DNA from: Gammaproteobacteria bacterium UBA2810 | GTDB taxonomy: Bacteria > Pseudomonadota > Gammaproteobacteria > Enterobacterales > Succinivibrionaceae | Assembly: GCA_002351705.1 (NCBI GenBank) | Contig: DEHC01000027.1 | Location: 1 to 13,933 of the forward strand | Direction of reading: 5' to 3' | DNA length: 13,933 bases | In this document: one piece after another, positions 1 to 8,100 of the stretch | Position numbering within the stretch: the first letter of the stretch is position 1 | Layout: each line of letters opens with the position of its first letter | Notes under the pieces: generated by a model | Told to the model about the DNA's origin: nothing | Seen by the model: only the letters and a program-made list of their open reading frames with translations | The model's database searches: none | Made by a program: the position numbers and the translations under genes

Positions 1-53
1 TGGAACAGCCGTGAATAGTAACATATTCTCAGTTTTTGTACGACAAAAAATTC

Positions 54-80
54 TTGACAAATTATTTTTTTTTTTACAAT
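54..80 (+). promoter_or_regulatory. Sigma-70-type promoter with T-tract spacer
   Basis: A perfect -35 box TTGACA lies at 54-59 and a near-consensus -10 box TACAAT at 75-80. They are separated by 15 bases, two short of the usual 17. Most of the spacer is a run of T: T65-T75 is 11 T residues, the last being the first base of the -10. The stretch upstream of the -35 is A/T-rich and could help polymerase binding. The promoter points at the Sel1/Hsp70 run and is the best candidate to drive it. It is predicted from sequence only. Confidence 0.6.
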
Positions 81-184
81 CAAAATGGGGTCTCTTTTCC
101 CAAAAATTATTAGATAAGCCGCATGGCAGGAACGGCTCTTCAGATCGGATCATGTTCCGGAAAACCAGCGGGCTTTGAAAGGGG

Positions 185-205
185 CTGTATGTTCTGTGCA
201 TACAG
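185..205 (+). promoter_or_regulatory. Leader inverted repeat CTGTATG/CATACAG
   Basis: A 7-bp perfect inverted repeat, CTGTATG (185-191) and CATACAG (199-205), flanks a 7-base loop in the untranslated leader of the first gene. The same arm sequences recur in a longer inverted repeat just after that gene (700-756). It could be an operator or an RNA hairpin. No T run follows, so it is not a standard terminator. Confidence 0.35.
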
Positions 206-294
206 CAGACTGTCTGGAAATCTCCGCAGTGGACAGTTGTAGCCAGATGCATGTTCCGCATAGTGAACTCTATCCTGCAGGAGAAGGACTGATT

Positions 295-699
295 ATGAGT
301 GATGATCTGGGTTCAATAATAGTGCAGTTGGCAGCGGCTGGCGATCGTGACGCCCAGAGCCTTGTCAGCTATGCACTACTGGTAAAGGCACAGCAGGGAG
401 ATGCACGAGCTCAGGTCATAGTAGCTGCTGCAATAGCAGAGGCGGCGCGCGACGGCAATCCAGCGGCCCAGACCATTCTCGGTCTGGCGATGATAAAGAC
501 GGGAGATGTTTCTGAAGGGATGGATTTGCTGGCAAAGGCTGGCGCTCAGGGTGATCCTGTGGCACTGAATGTGCTGTCCCGTCTGCTGGAAAACTCGCGG
601 AAATCATCCTCTAGCGGCTGCATGGTGTTCGTTGGGCTTTTCTTTGTTTCCTTGATTGTAGGAGTACTTGGAGCAGCAGAAATCAGCGGTTTTATATGA
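295..699 (+). CDS. Degenerate Sel1/TPR-like protein with C-terminal membrane anchor
   Basis: This 134-residue protein has about two to three helical-repeat units (residues 12-98) with Sel1-like helix ends such as GDRDAQ, GDARAQ, GNPAAQ and GDPVAL. The glycine-rich loop and following aspartate typical of Sel1 repeats are missing, so the repeats are worn or divergent. A polar linker (about 99-108) leads to a hydrophobic helix (109-128, rich in V, F, L) close to the C-terminus. With no signal peptide, this predicts a tail-anchored inner-membrane protein with its repeats in the cytoplasm. The ATG at 295 is chosen over the upstream TTG at 175 because an AAGGA sits six bases before it and the surrounding bases match the start regions of the next two genes. 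The role is inferred: a membrane-tethered protein-binding adaptor. Gene assignment is good; family and function are weaker. Confidence 0.7.
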   Translation: MSDDLGSIIVQLAAAGDRDAQSLVSYALLVKAQQGDARAQVIVAAAIAEAARDGNPAAQTILGLAMIKTGDVSEGMDLLAKAGAQGDPVALNVLSRLLENSRKSSSSGCMVFVGLFFVSLIVGVLGAAEISGFI

Positions 700-756
700 G
701 TTCTGTATGCTGCATGCGGTCAGAGTGCCAAGCTGGTAAAACAATGCATACAGAAC
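700..756. repeat. 11-bp inverted repeat downstream of the first gene
   Basis: GTTCTGTATGC (700-710) is perfectly complementary to GCATACAGAAC (746-756), separated by 35 bases. The left arm begins one base after the stop codon of the preceding gene. The arms contain the CTGTATG/CATACAG units also found in the leader at 185-205. There is no following T run, so a simple intrinsic terminator is unlikely. An mRNA-processing or stabilising stem, or an operator pair, is possible. Confidence 0.4.
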
Positions 757-835
757 TTGTGTTTATCTGAGGCTGGGCTATGAGACAGTCTGCGGCATCC
801 AGCGGGTGTTATTCCAACAACAGGGCAAGTGCGTT

Positions 836-1372
836 ATGGATCTTATCGGCAATCTCGTCACGTGGAAGAGGATGGCTGAGCGCGGTGATGCCGGGGCCCA
901 GTACAACATGGGCGTCGCGTACTACACCGGACAGGGCTTCATGCGCAATTACGCCGAGGCGGCAAAATGGTTCAGGCTGTCGGCCGAGCAGGGGAACCGC
1001 AACGCGCAGTTCAACCTCGGGAACGCCTACTACAGAGGCGAGGGCGTCATGCAGGATTACGCCGAGGCGCTTAAGTGGTACCGGAAGGCCGCGGCCCAGG
1101 GTGACGCCGGAGCGCAGTACAACATCGGCAATGCCTATTCCCACGGCCGCGGCGTGGAGCAGGATGACTGTGAGGCAGCAAGGTGGTACACGATGGCCGC
1201 CGAGCAGGGCGACATGGACGCAGAGTTCAACCTGGGCAATGCCTACTACAACGGCTGCGGCGTAATGAGGGATTACATGCAGGCCGCATACTGGTGGCGG
1301 AAGGCTGCGGATCAGGGAGATGCCGACGCAAGGCACAACCTTGAAACGCTTTACGCTTCGGGAGTTCTCTGA
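836..1372 (+). CDS. Sel1-repeat (SLR) protein, about 4.5 repeats
   Basis: This 178-residue protein is built almost entirely of 36-residue Sel1-like repeats starting near residues 19, 55, 91 and 127, with a partial one from 163. Each follows the pattern A-x-x-Q/E-x-N-x-G-x-A-Y, G-x-G-V, a D-Y or similar, A-x-x-W-Y/W, A-A-x-Q-G-D. Sel1 repeats form an alpha solenoid used for protein-protein contacts. No signal peptide or membrane helix is seen, so it should be cytoplasmic. The start is the ATG at 836 (MDLIGN), preceded by AGGG ten bases upstream. A GTG at 806 would add ten residues unlike the family. It resembles the next gene in start context, N-terminus and repeats, suggesting duplication. 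The role is inferred: an adaptor or client-recognition protein for the Hsp70 system that follows. Confidence 0.85.
   Translation: MDLIGNLVTWKRMAERGDAGAQYNMGVAYYTGQGFMRNYAEAAKWFRLSAEQGNRNAQFNLGNAYYRGEGVMQDYAEALKWYRKAAAQGDAGAQYNIGNAYSHGRGVEQDDCEAARWYTMAAEQGDMDAEFNLGNAYYNGCGVMRDYMQAAYWWRKAADQGDADARHNLETLYASGVL
890..1369 (+). repeat. Intragenic 108-bp tandem repeats (Sel1 units)
   Basis: The coding DNA repeats with a period of 108 bases, one Sel1 unit each. Segments such as CAGGATTACGCCGAGGC and its variants recur in phase. The units are diverged, not identical, but could support unequal recombination that changes repeat number. Confidence 0.6.
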
Positions 1373-1440
1373 GCCTCGCTTTGTATCAGATACAGGCCGG
1401 GCCGCAGAATATTGTTCCGCTGATGAAACAAGGTCTGATT

Positions 1441-2076
1441 ATGGATTTTATAACGAGCCTCCTCAGGCAGAGGGCAGAGCAGGGTGATGCGGAGTCACAG
1501 AACGATCTCGGTACCGCCTATTACACCGGACAGGGGGTTGAGCAGGATTTCAGTGAGTCTGTGAGGTGGTGGAGCAGGGCCGCTGCATCAGGCCTTGCCG
1601 GAGCGCAGTTCAACATGGCCCTTGCCTATTACAGCGGACTTGGGGTCAGGCAGGACTACAGAGAGGCTGTGAAGTGGAACCGCCTGGCCGCTGAGCAGGG
1701 ACTTGCAGGTGCAGAGCACAACCTGGGCGATGCCTATTACAAGGGCGAAGGTGTGGAGCAGGATTACACAGAGGCTGTGAAGTGGTATCGGAAAGCTGCC
1801 AGTCAGGGGATTCCGGCAGCGCAGTACAGCCTCGGGCTTGCCTTTGCCAACGGCACCGGCGTCAGGCAGGATTACAGCGAGGCTGCTGCCTGGTACAGAC
1901 GGGCCGCCGAGCAGGGCGATGCAGATGCCCAGTTCAATCTTGGCGGTCTGTATGCCAGGGGTCTTGGTGTCTCTTTGGATTATAGGGAGGCCGCAAGGTG
2001 GTGGCTCATGGCCGCGGCTCAGGGTGACATGCAGGCTCAGAACAACCTTCGTCTGCTGTACCAGAGGCTCCGCTGA
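1441..2076 (+). CDS. Sel1-repeat (SLR) protein, about 5.5 repeats
   Basis: This 211-residue protein has five Sel1-like repeats starting near residues 16, 52, 88, 124 and 160, plus a final partial unit from 196. The repeats are close to consensus, with GVEQDY/GVRQDY loops and EAVKWYRKAA-type second helices. There is no signal peptide or transmembrane helix. The ATG at 1441 (MDFITS) is taken as the start because AAGG lies seven bases upstream. An ATG at 1423 and a TTG at 1381 are alternatives. The segment ending GTCTGATT-ATG closely matches the start region of the first gene. The stop is 140 bases before the Hsp70 gene. The protein is likely a soluble protein-binding solenoid in the same transcript; its partner is unknown. 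Confidence 0.86.
   Translation: MDFITSLLRQRAEQGDAESQNDLGTAYYTGQGVEQDFSESVRWWSRAAASGLAGAQFNMALAYYSGLGVRQDYREAVKWNRLAAEQGLAGAEHNLGDAYYKGEGVEQDYTEAVKWYRKAASQGIPAAQYSLGLAFANGTGVRQDYSEAAAWYRRAAEQGDADAQFNLGGLYARGLGVSLDYREAARWWLMAAAQGDMQAQNNLRLLYQRLR
1486..2073 (+). repeat. Intragenic 108-bp tandem repeats (Sel1 units)
   Basis: The period is 108 bases across this gene. The stretches around 1645, 1753 and 1861 share near-identical CAGGATTACA-type cores followed by GAGGCTG. DNA-level similarity between units is higher here than in the preceding gene, suggesting more recent repeat expansion or homogenisation. Confidence 0.6.
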
Positions 2077-2216
2077 GCCTGAAGATGACTGGAGATTAGT
2101 GCTACCGGCAGCGCTTGCGGTGATGTCTGCACGCGCGGCCGCAGCTTTGCTTTTTTTGATGGAAATGGCTGTCAGGCTTTTTCCGCAGGACTCTGAACAA
2201 CTGAAGACAATCTCAT

Positions 2217-4487
2217 ATGGGAAAATCAATCGGAATTGACTTAGGAACCACTAACTCCGTAGTGGCATTCAAGGACGCGACTGTCAGGGTTATCGCAACC
2301 GGACGGGACAATGAGGATCTCTGCAGGTCCTGTGTCGCTGTTGACAGGAACGGAGGGAGCTTCATTGTGGGTAATGCCGCCTACAAGAACTGGAGACGGT
2401 ATGCCCCCAACATTGTCGTGTCCGTGAAGCGCCTGATGGGCGCGTCAATCTCCGATCCGCAAGTCCAGAGGATGAAGCAGGACAAGGAGATGTACCCTTA
2501 CGGCATTTCCAGAATGTCCGGCGGAACCGACGAGTCCGTGGTTGTCGTGCTCAACGGAAAGGAATACACGCCTGAGCAGATCAGCGCCGAGATCCTGCGC
2601 AGCCTCAAGAATGACGCATCCGTGAAGCTCGGGGATGAGGTGACTCACGCCGTAATTACCGTTCCTGCCTACTTCAACGAGAAGCAGAAGACCGCGACGC
2701 GCAAGGCCGCGGAGCTCGCCGGGCTTAAGGTCCAGCGCCTTCTTGCGGAGCCTACGGCCGCGGCGATTTCATATGGCGCTGACAAGCTTGCCGCGGACGA
2801 GGACAAGATCTTCCTGGTGTACGACTTCGGCGGCGGCACATTTGACCTTTCAATACTGGTTGCGTCCGGCGGAAATTTTATTGAGTCCGGCACCGGCGGC
2901 GACCGCTGGCTAGGAGGAGATGACATCGACCGCCTGGTCTCGGAGTATGTCCTGTCAGAGGCCGGAAAGGCAAACAATGCGGATCTGCACCAAATCATAG
3001 ACTCGCTCTCTCCCAAGGACAAATACCGTTTCCAGGGAGACTTCAAGAACGAGATCGAAAGTGCGAAGAAGACGCTCAGCCAGAACGACTCGGTCTCTAT
3101 CGAGATATATGACGAGCTCGAGGATGATGACGGAAATCCCATTGACATAGAGGTGACACTTACCCGCAGCAGGTTCGAGGAGATGATCCGTCCTCTCGTG
3201 CAGCGCACCATTGGCCTTATCGATGAGCTCCTTAAGAAGACCGGCTATCCCATTGACACAATCGACAGCATACTTCTGGTCGGAGGCTCCTCCTGCATAC
3301 CGCTTGTCCGCGAGATGCTGAGCGCCAGGTACGGCAAGGAAAAGATCCTCTCCTCGGAGAAGCCTATGCTGGCAGTTGCTGAGGGAGCGGCTATCCTGTC
3401 CCATTCCATGGGTACGGAGATCGAGTGCCCGAACTGCGGCAAGACTGTTGAGGCCGGAGCTTCCGAATGCCCGTTCTGCCACCATCCGCTTGAGTTCACG
3501 CAGCAGGTTCCCGTTGAGGAAGGCGGAGTGCAGGTCAGCATCACGACGAAGCACAAGGTGTTCATCCAGCTTTCCGATGATGCCGGCAACACCGAGTACA
3601 GGCAGATAATCGATGAGAACGAGCCTCTTCCGTTTGAGGCAAACCACAAGTTCTATACGCTTGTTGAGAACCAGAAGATTGTCGGAGTGAAGCTGTTCAG
3701 CGATGCCGAGAACAATCAGATGGACAAGCTGAGCACCGGCTACTTCACTATCCAGGAGAACCTTCCGGTCCACAGCGAGCTGCAGTTCACGTTCAGCCTG
3801 ACCGAGGATGAGGTCATGAATGTCAGGGTCAGAGTTCCTGCAACGGGCAAGACGACCAATGTCGTCCTCGGACGCGGTGAGCTTGACGCCCACTGCCTTG
3901 AGTCCATCGGTCCTGCCTTTGACAGGGTAATGAATGACAACAGCATCAGTGAGTCAAAGAAATCAGACTTTGTTGACGAGCTTCAGAAGATCATTGATGA
4001 CATATCGACAAATCACTATGACTCAAGAAGCGCCAGGTGGCAGGAGGAGGAGAACGCGCTGAAGTCCGCCAGCCAGGCAGCACTTGCTGAGGATGATTAC
4101 TCGCAGGCCAGGCTGAAGATGGCAAGGATCCTGATCAGCGAGTTCGGACAGTTCATTAGTGCTGATGACAGGGATGAGATCAGCCGCCAGGCTGATCGCC
4201 TGCAGCACGCGTCATCGCCTGCGGAGAAGAAGGCTGCCATGGACGGGCTTACATCTCTGGTAGAGAAGTACGGACTTTTCATTCACGGGTTCCTTCTTAA
4301 TATTGCAGGCCACAGCTCTGATGATCCTGCGAGGGCCAACCAGGCTGTCGCAGCCTACAGACAGTTTAAGTCTGCGCTTGAGGAAGGGAACATAGCACGG
4401 GCACGTGACATACTCGATTCCAACGAGCACCTGATAGCAGGCCTTTCCCTGCCGTCATCAGCTGTAACAACGGAAATTTCAGGCTGA
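2217..4487 (+). CDS. Hsp70/DnaK-family chaperone with zinc ribbon at the interdomain linker
   Basis: This 756-residue protein has an N-terminal actin-like ATPase domain (about 1-398) with the full Hsp70 signature set: GIDLGTTNS (6-14), K71, the catalytic-type E178 in AEPTAAA, DFGGGTFD (203-210) and LVGGSS (354-359). ATP hydrolysis is therefore expected. Where canonical DnaK has the hydrophobic DVLLLD linker, this protein has SHSMGTEIE followed by a four-cysteine zinc ribbon (C404, C407, C418, C421). A recognisable but divergent beta substrate-binding domain follows (about 430-555, with FYTLVENQ and a GYFTI segment). A long helical C-terminus runs to 756, larger than a standard lid and without the EEVD-like or disordered tail of housekeeping DnaK. 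The ATG at 2217 is the only ATG after an in-frame TGA at 2202; its ribosome site is weak. The next gene starts 11 bases after the stop. Hsp70s cycle on exposed peptide segments using J proteins and nucleotide exchange factors; J-like and GrpE-like genes lie downstream. This is a specialised Hsp70, not the housekeeping one. Confidence 0.93.
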   Translation: MGKSIGIDLGTTNSVVAFKDATVRVIATGRDNEDLCRSCVAVDRNGGSFIVGNAAYKNWRRYAPNIVVSVKRLMGASISDPQVQRMKQDKEMYPYGISRMSGGTDESVVVVLNGKEYTPEQISAEILRSLKNDASVKLGDEVTHAVITVPAYFNEKQKTATRKAAELAGLKVQRLLAEPTAAAISYGADKLAADEDKIFLVYDFGGGTFDLSILVASGGNFIESGTGGDRWLGGDDIDRLVSEYVLSEAGKANNADLHQIIDSLSPKDKYRFQGDFKNEIESAKKTLSQNDSVSIEIYDELEDDDGNPIDIEVTLTRSRFEEMIRPLVQRTIGLIDELLKKTGYPIDTIDSILLVGGSSCIPLVREMLSARYGKEKILSSEKPMLAVAEGAAILSHSMGTEIECPNCGKTVEAGASECPFCHHPLEFTQQVPVEEGGVQVSITTKHKVFIQLSDDAGNTEYRQIIDENEPLPFEANHKFYTLVENQKIVGVKLFSDAENNQMDKLSTGYFTIQENLPVHSELQFTFSLTEDEVMNVRVRVPATGKTTNVVLGRGELDAHCLESIGPAFDRVMNDNSISESKKSDFVDELQKIIDDISTNHYDSRSARWQEEENALKSASQAALAEDDYSQARLKMARILISEFGQFISADDRDEISRQADRLQHASSPAEKKAAMDGLTSLVEKYGLFIHGFLLNIAGHSSDDPARANQAVAAYRQFKSALEEGNIARARDILDSNEHLIAGLSLPSSAVTTEISG

Positions 4488-4498
4488 TTTAAAAAAGT

Positions 4499-5152
4499 AT
4501 GGAACAGGAAATCAAGTGCCCGGTCTGCGGGAAAACCGGCATACCTGACTATCACAAAGAGAATACGGTATGCCCCTGCTGCGGGACTGATCTCGGCATT
4601 TACCGGATGATCGATCAGATTCCGGCAGAGAGCGATCAGGAGGCTCAGAAAGCCGGAGCACAGCGGAATTTATGGAAGCCTGCGGCAGCCGCGGCCTTTG
4701 CTGCAGCTGCTGTTCTTGGAATTCTCCTTGCCTGGAAGCCTCCTATGGCACCGTCTTCCACAGTCCCTGACGAAAACCCGCTGAAAGGCAGGGTTGCCGA
4801 GCTGGAGGGGCAGCTGGCACGCCTTAACACTCAGAAAGCCGATGAGGTGTCCCGCCTCAGCGAGTCTGTAACGGCTCTGCAGGGAAGGCTGTCAGAGGCA
4901 GAGAGGCAGAAGGATGAGGAGACGGACCGTCTCAGAAATTCGATAGAGGACTTGAAGGGACAGCTCTCGGCCGCAAAGGAGCAGAACGCAGCAGCTGCCT
5001 ATTTCTCGTATACCGTCAGGAAAGGCGATTCCTTGTGGCGTATCAGCAGCAGGTTCTACGGGACAGGAACGAAGGCAGGTGACATAGCCAGGGATAATGG
5101 CAGGACCATGGACTCCGTACTGCATGTAGGTGATACTCTGAGGATAAGGTAG
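4499..5152 (+). CDS. Zinc-ribbon / transmembrane / coiled-coil / LysM protein
   Basis: This 217-residue protein carries an N-terminal four-cysteine zinc ribbon (C7, C10, C25, C28), a short linker and one alanine-rich transmembrane helix (about 61-79). A coiled coil with heptad-like leucines follows (about 92-163), and a C-terminal LysM domain (about 170-216: YTVRKGDSLWRIS, a middle helix, VGDTLRI). LysM domains usually bind N-acetylglucosamine-containing glycans such as peptidoglycan. The predicted topology puts the zinc ribbon in the cytoplasm and the LysM outside the membrane. The gene starts 11 bases after the Hsp70 stop and ends one base before the next start, so co-expression is very likely. 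A zinc ribbon in both this protein and the Hsp70 suggests a shared partner or related docking modules. I infer an envelope anchor for the chaperone complex. Orientation and LysM ligand are untested; the domain calls are solid. Confidence 0.85.
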   Translation: MEQEIKCPVCGKTGIPDYHKENTVCPCCGTDLGIYRMIDQIPAESDQEAQKAGAQRNLWKPAAAAAFAAAAVLGILLAWKPPMAPSSTVPDENPLKGRVAELEGQLARLNTQKADEVSRLSESVTALQGRLSEAERQKDEETDRLRNSIEDLKGQLSAAKEQNAAAAYFSYTVRKGDSLWRISSRFYGTGTKAGDIARDNGRTMDSVLHVGDTLRIR

Positions 5153-5156
5153 CATG
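5146..5156 (+). promoter_or_regulatory. Coupled ribosome binding site/start overlapping upstream stop
   Basis: AAGG at 5146-5149 immediately precedes the TAG stop (5150-5152) of the LysM gene, and the next ATG is at 5154. The ribosome site lies inside the upstream gene, indicating translational coupling and a fixed ratio between the LysM protein and the large helical protein. Confidence 0.6.
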
Positions 5157-8100
5157 GGGCTTATTGGCTGGATCAGGAACAAATATTACCGGAGCCGCCT
5201 GGCAAAGGCAGACCTCCTGGCATCAAAGAAACGCCTGGCCGATGCGGAGCATATTTACTTCAAGCTGCTCGGCAGAACTGATGATGCCCTGCCGCATCTG
5301 GCCGGGATGTATTCCTCCCATGCAGCCGGAGCTGAGCAGAATATCTCTGCACTGAAGAAGATTGAGCAGCTCGGTGAATACGCAAATGATGCAAATAAGG
5401 CTGCTTACGGCCGGATCCTGAAGACCCATGTTGATGATATCGGGCAGCTTGCCGCTTGGTCATTTGAATCAGGAAATTACGCCGATGCGGTCTCGCTTAT
5501 CCTCTCGATAAAATCCTACCGTAGCGGTGATGTGTCGTATGCCGCGAACTGCCACAGGTACAGGGCATATGAAAGCTATTCAAGGTATGACAGCAATCCT
5601 GAGGAAATCAGCGGCGTCATTATCGGCGAACTGAAGGAATACCTGCCATCTGGCCTGGACGATCTCAGATATTTTGCTGATAATCTTGAATCTGCCCGCA
5701 AATACCGACGCGCAGTCAGCCTGATGCTTCCTTTTGCCGGCGAGTCAGAAGATCTCAGGGAGCGGATCCTGGCTGATATTGTCTCGGCGGCGACAGAAGA
5801 CGACTATGACCTCAAGGCCATCGGGCATATCTCCTCGGTCTGCAGTGATGAAGTCCTTTGCCGGGAGGCCGCGTTACGTCTGGTCAGCGAGTCTGAACAA
5901 GCTGCCGGTGAAGGCAATTATAAAAAATCAGTCAGGCTTGACAGCCTTGCCTCAGAGTATTTCGGAGATGACAAAGCCTTCAACGTCAGCAGGTGCTCTC
6001 ATGCCCTTGAGGAAATGGCTGGGCGTACAGATGCTGGTGAGATTGAGGGACTCCTTCATCTTTCAGGTGAGCTGAGGCTGACAGGAAAGCAGATACTGGA
6101 GCTCGGAAAGCGCATCTCTGAGATCGCAGGTGCTGCTGAGCCAGCCAGAGGCTTTGCCGTCTGCCGTCTCTTCATTTCCGGAGGGATTTTTGACAATATT
6201 TTCCCGAAGCTCGCAGGCAAGCTGACCAGGCTCTTTGAAACGATGTACCTCAGCCTCGCAATGAAGCTGGCAGCAGGCAATCCTGCGGCTCTTGTTCCTG
6301 ACGAGCTGCTTGCTGTCATCAGGAGAAACACCGATGAGAACTCCCTTCCGGACGTGCTTTCGGCCTTCGTGCGCGTGCTTCCCTATGAGAAGGAGTTCCT
6401 TGAAAGCGCGATTGCAAGGATTAAGAGGGAGAAGTCAGGAGCGCTGCTTGAAAAGTACTGGAAAGTCAGCAAAAGCCCTGTTTTCATCACCGAGCTTGTC
6501 AGGGCGGATCATGACGGGTACAGGGAGATGGCTGCATATATCTCTGAGAACAGCAGTCTTTTCCTCTGTACAAAGCAGCTCCGCAGCGCCTTCTGCAAAG
6601 CCATTGATTCATTCAATGACCCTGAGTATATCCTCGGGACAGCTGAAAGCCTCATCGAGAGGAACTGCGATGTAGGAGAATATTACGTCACATCAGCCCT
6701 GAAATATGTCGGCGGGAAGACGTCACCTGATCAGGCTGCTTTCCTCTGCCACGCGATTTCCGTCATTAAGGATCAGAGGCTTATTGACAGCCTGAAGAAT
6801 GCAGTCCGGACCCTGATCAGTGAAAGTAGCTTCGATTCCGCTGAGCAGTACGCCTTATCGCTTGACGGCATTGACAGTGAGTCTGACACGCTGCTCGCCG
6901 AGGCATATTTCGGGAGAGCTCAGGCCTCCTCCTCGATGCAGGATAAGCTGCAGCAGCTCTTCAGGGTCCTTGATGTCACGGATCGCGGGCATGTCCTGGA
7001 ATCTTTTGGCGAGAAAAGGCACAAGACGCTCTCCCTGCTTGCCGGCATGGCCGCCTCATTCCAGCATGACGGGGACAATGAGTCCGCATCAAAAATCGAA
7101 GAGAGGCTTAGGGCATATCATGATGTCTGGCTGAGCCTTTGGATCAGTCTCAGAAACCATGACCTTGAAGAGTTTCAGACAAGGCCGGAGAAGATCCGGT
7201 TCCTTCATGAAACGGTCAGCCGCATTGCGGAAGTTTTCGGAAAAGACTCGGAGCTCAGGGCTGTCACCAGCCGTGATTACCTTGATTTGTGGAATGAGCT
7301 CAAAACACTGACGGTGGAAGAGACTGCAGAGATGCCGGGTGACAGCGCTGTCGACAGCCTGTCGGGCCTTCGGAAACAGATCAGGCAATACTGCTGCAAA
7401 GGCTTTGTTAAAGCAGAGATTGACGAGCTTACCGGGCTTATCCTGAAGCTCAAATGGTCAATGGCCACAGATGCGGAGGCGGCGCAGAACTTCAAAGGCG
7501 CTGTCGCCCGTTATGCCGGTGTCAGTGAAGAGTGTGTGAAATCCTATGCGGAGCGCGCGGAGCTCCGCTCACTGATCTGCCTGCTGAAGGCCGGCAGGAC
7601 AGACAGCGCCGCGGAGTCCCGCATAATCAGCGCGCTTGATCTCAAAAGCCACCAGAGGCTCAAGGATGATCTTGCCTACCGTTACGCGTGCTTCCTGCTC
7701 AGGGCCGGCAGGGCGAACGATGCCGATAATTTCATCAGGAAATACCTGCCTGACGAAAGCCTGTTGCTTGACCTTTGCAGTGACGCGCATATCAGGGAAT
7801 CAGAGAGATACCTTGCCGAGTTCAACCAGAAAGTGAAGGCTATGGCGGACGGCACCATGTCAGCAGCCGAGGCGACAGCCTTCAGATCAGAGATTGACTG
7901 GTACAAGACTCAGGTGTCAAGGTACCTGAGTGACACGGCCTCAGAATTTGATGCTTACAAAACTGCTGCCAGCCAGTACATGCTGCAGGCCTTGTTCAGG
8001 GAAGGACGCTATGCGGAAGCCCTTGATACCGTTCTGACAATGTACCCGGATTTCCTGCATGACAGCAGCCATCTGAGGCTTGCCGCTGTTGCTGCCCTTG

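Larger units (their letters stand above)
1..294. other. AT-rich upstream region and leader, no gene seen
   Basis: No convincing coding region is visible here. The first 120 bases are clearly more AT-rich than the rest of the window and carry the promoter described separately. The rest is a leader of roughly 200 bases with a small hairpin at 185-205. An open frame beginning at a TTG at 175 runs into the first gene, but its first 40 codons do not resemble Sel1 sequence and a better start exists at 295. The region is read here as regulatory. Confidence 0.6.

Noticed and set aside
53..100. Heat-shock sigma-32 promoter at CTTGACA
   Set aside because: There is no CCCCAT-type -10 at the right distance; the sigma-70 reading fits better.
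175..294. TTG-initiated N-terminal extension of the first gene
   Set aside because: No ribosome site, no family resemblance, and a well-placed AAGGA precedes the ATG at 295.
780..1265. Long alternative frames over the Sel1 genes, both strands
   Set aside because: They are arginine/serine-rich or otherwise non-protein-like shadows created by the GC-rich repeat coding.
2077..2216. Terminator or separate promoter before the Hsp70 gene
   Set aside because: A T7 run near 2152 follows only a weak TGCGG/CCGCA pairing with a long loop, and no good -35/-10 pair is visible.
2955..3893. 312-codon minus-strand frame inside the Hsp70 gene
   Set aside because: It lies opposite clearly conserved Hsp70 coding sequence and matches no known family; codon bias produces such shadows.
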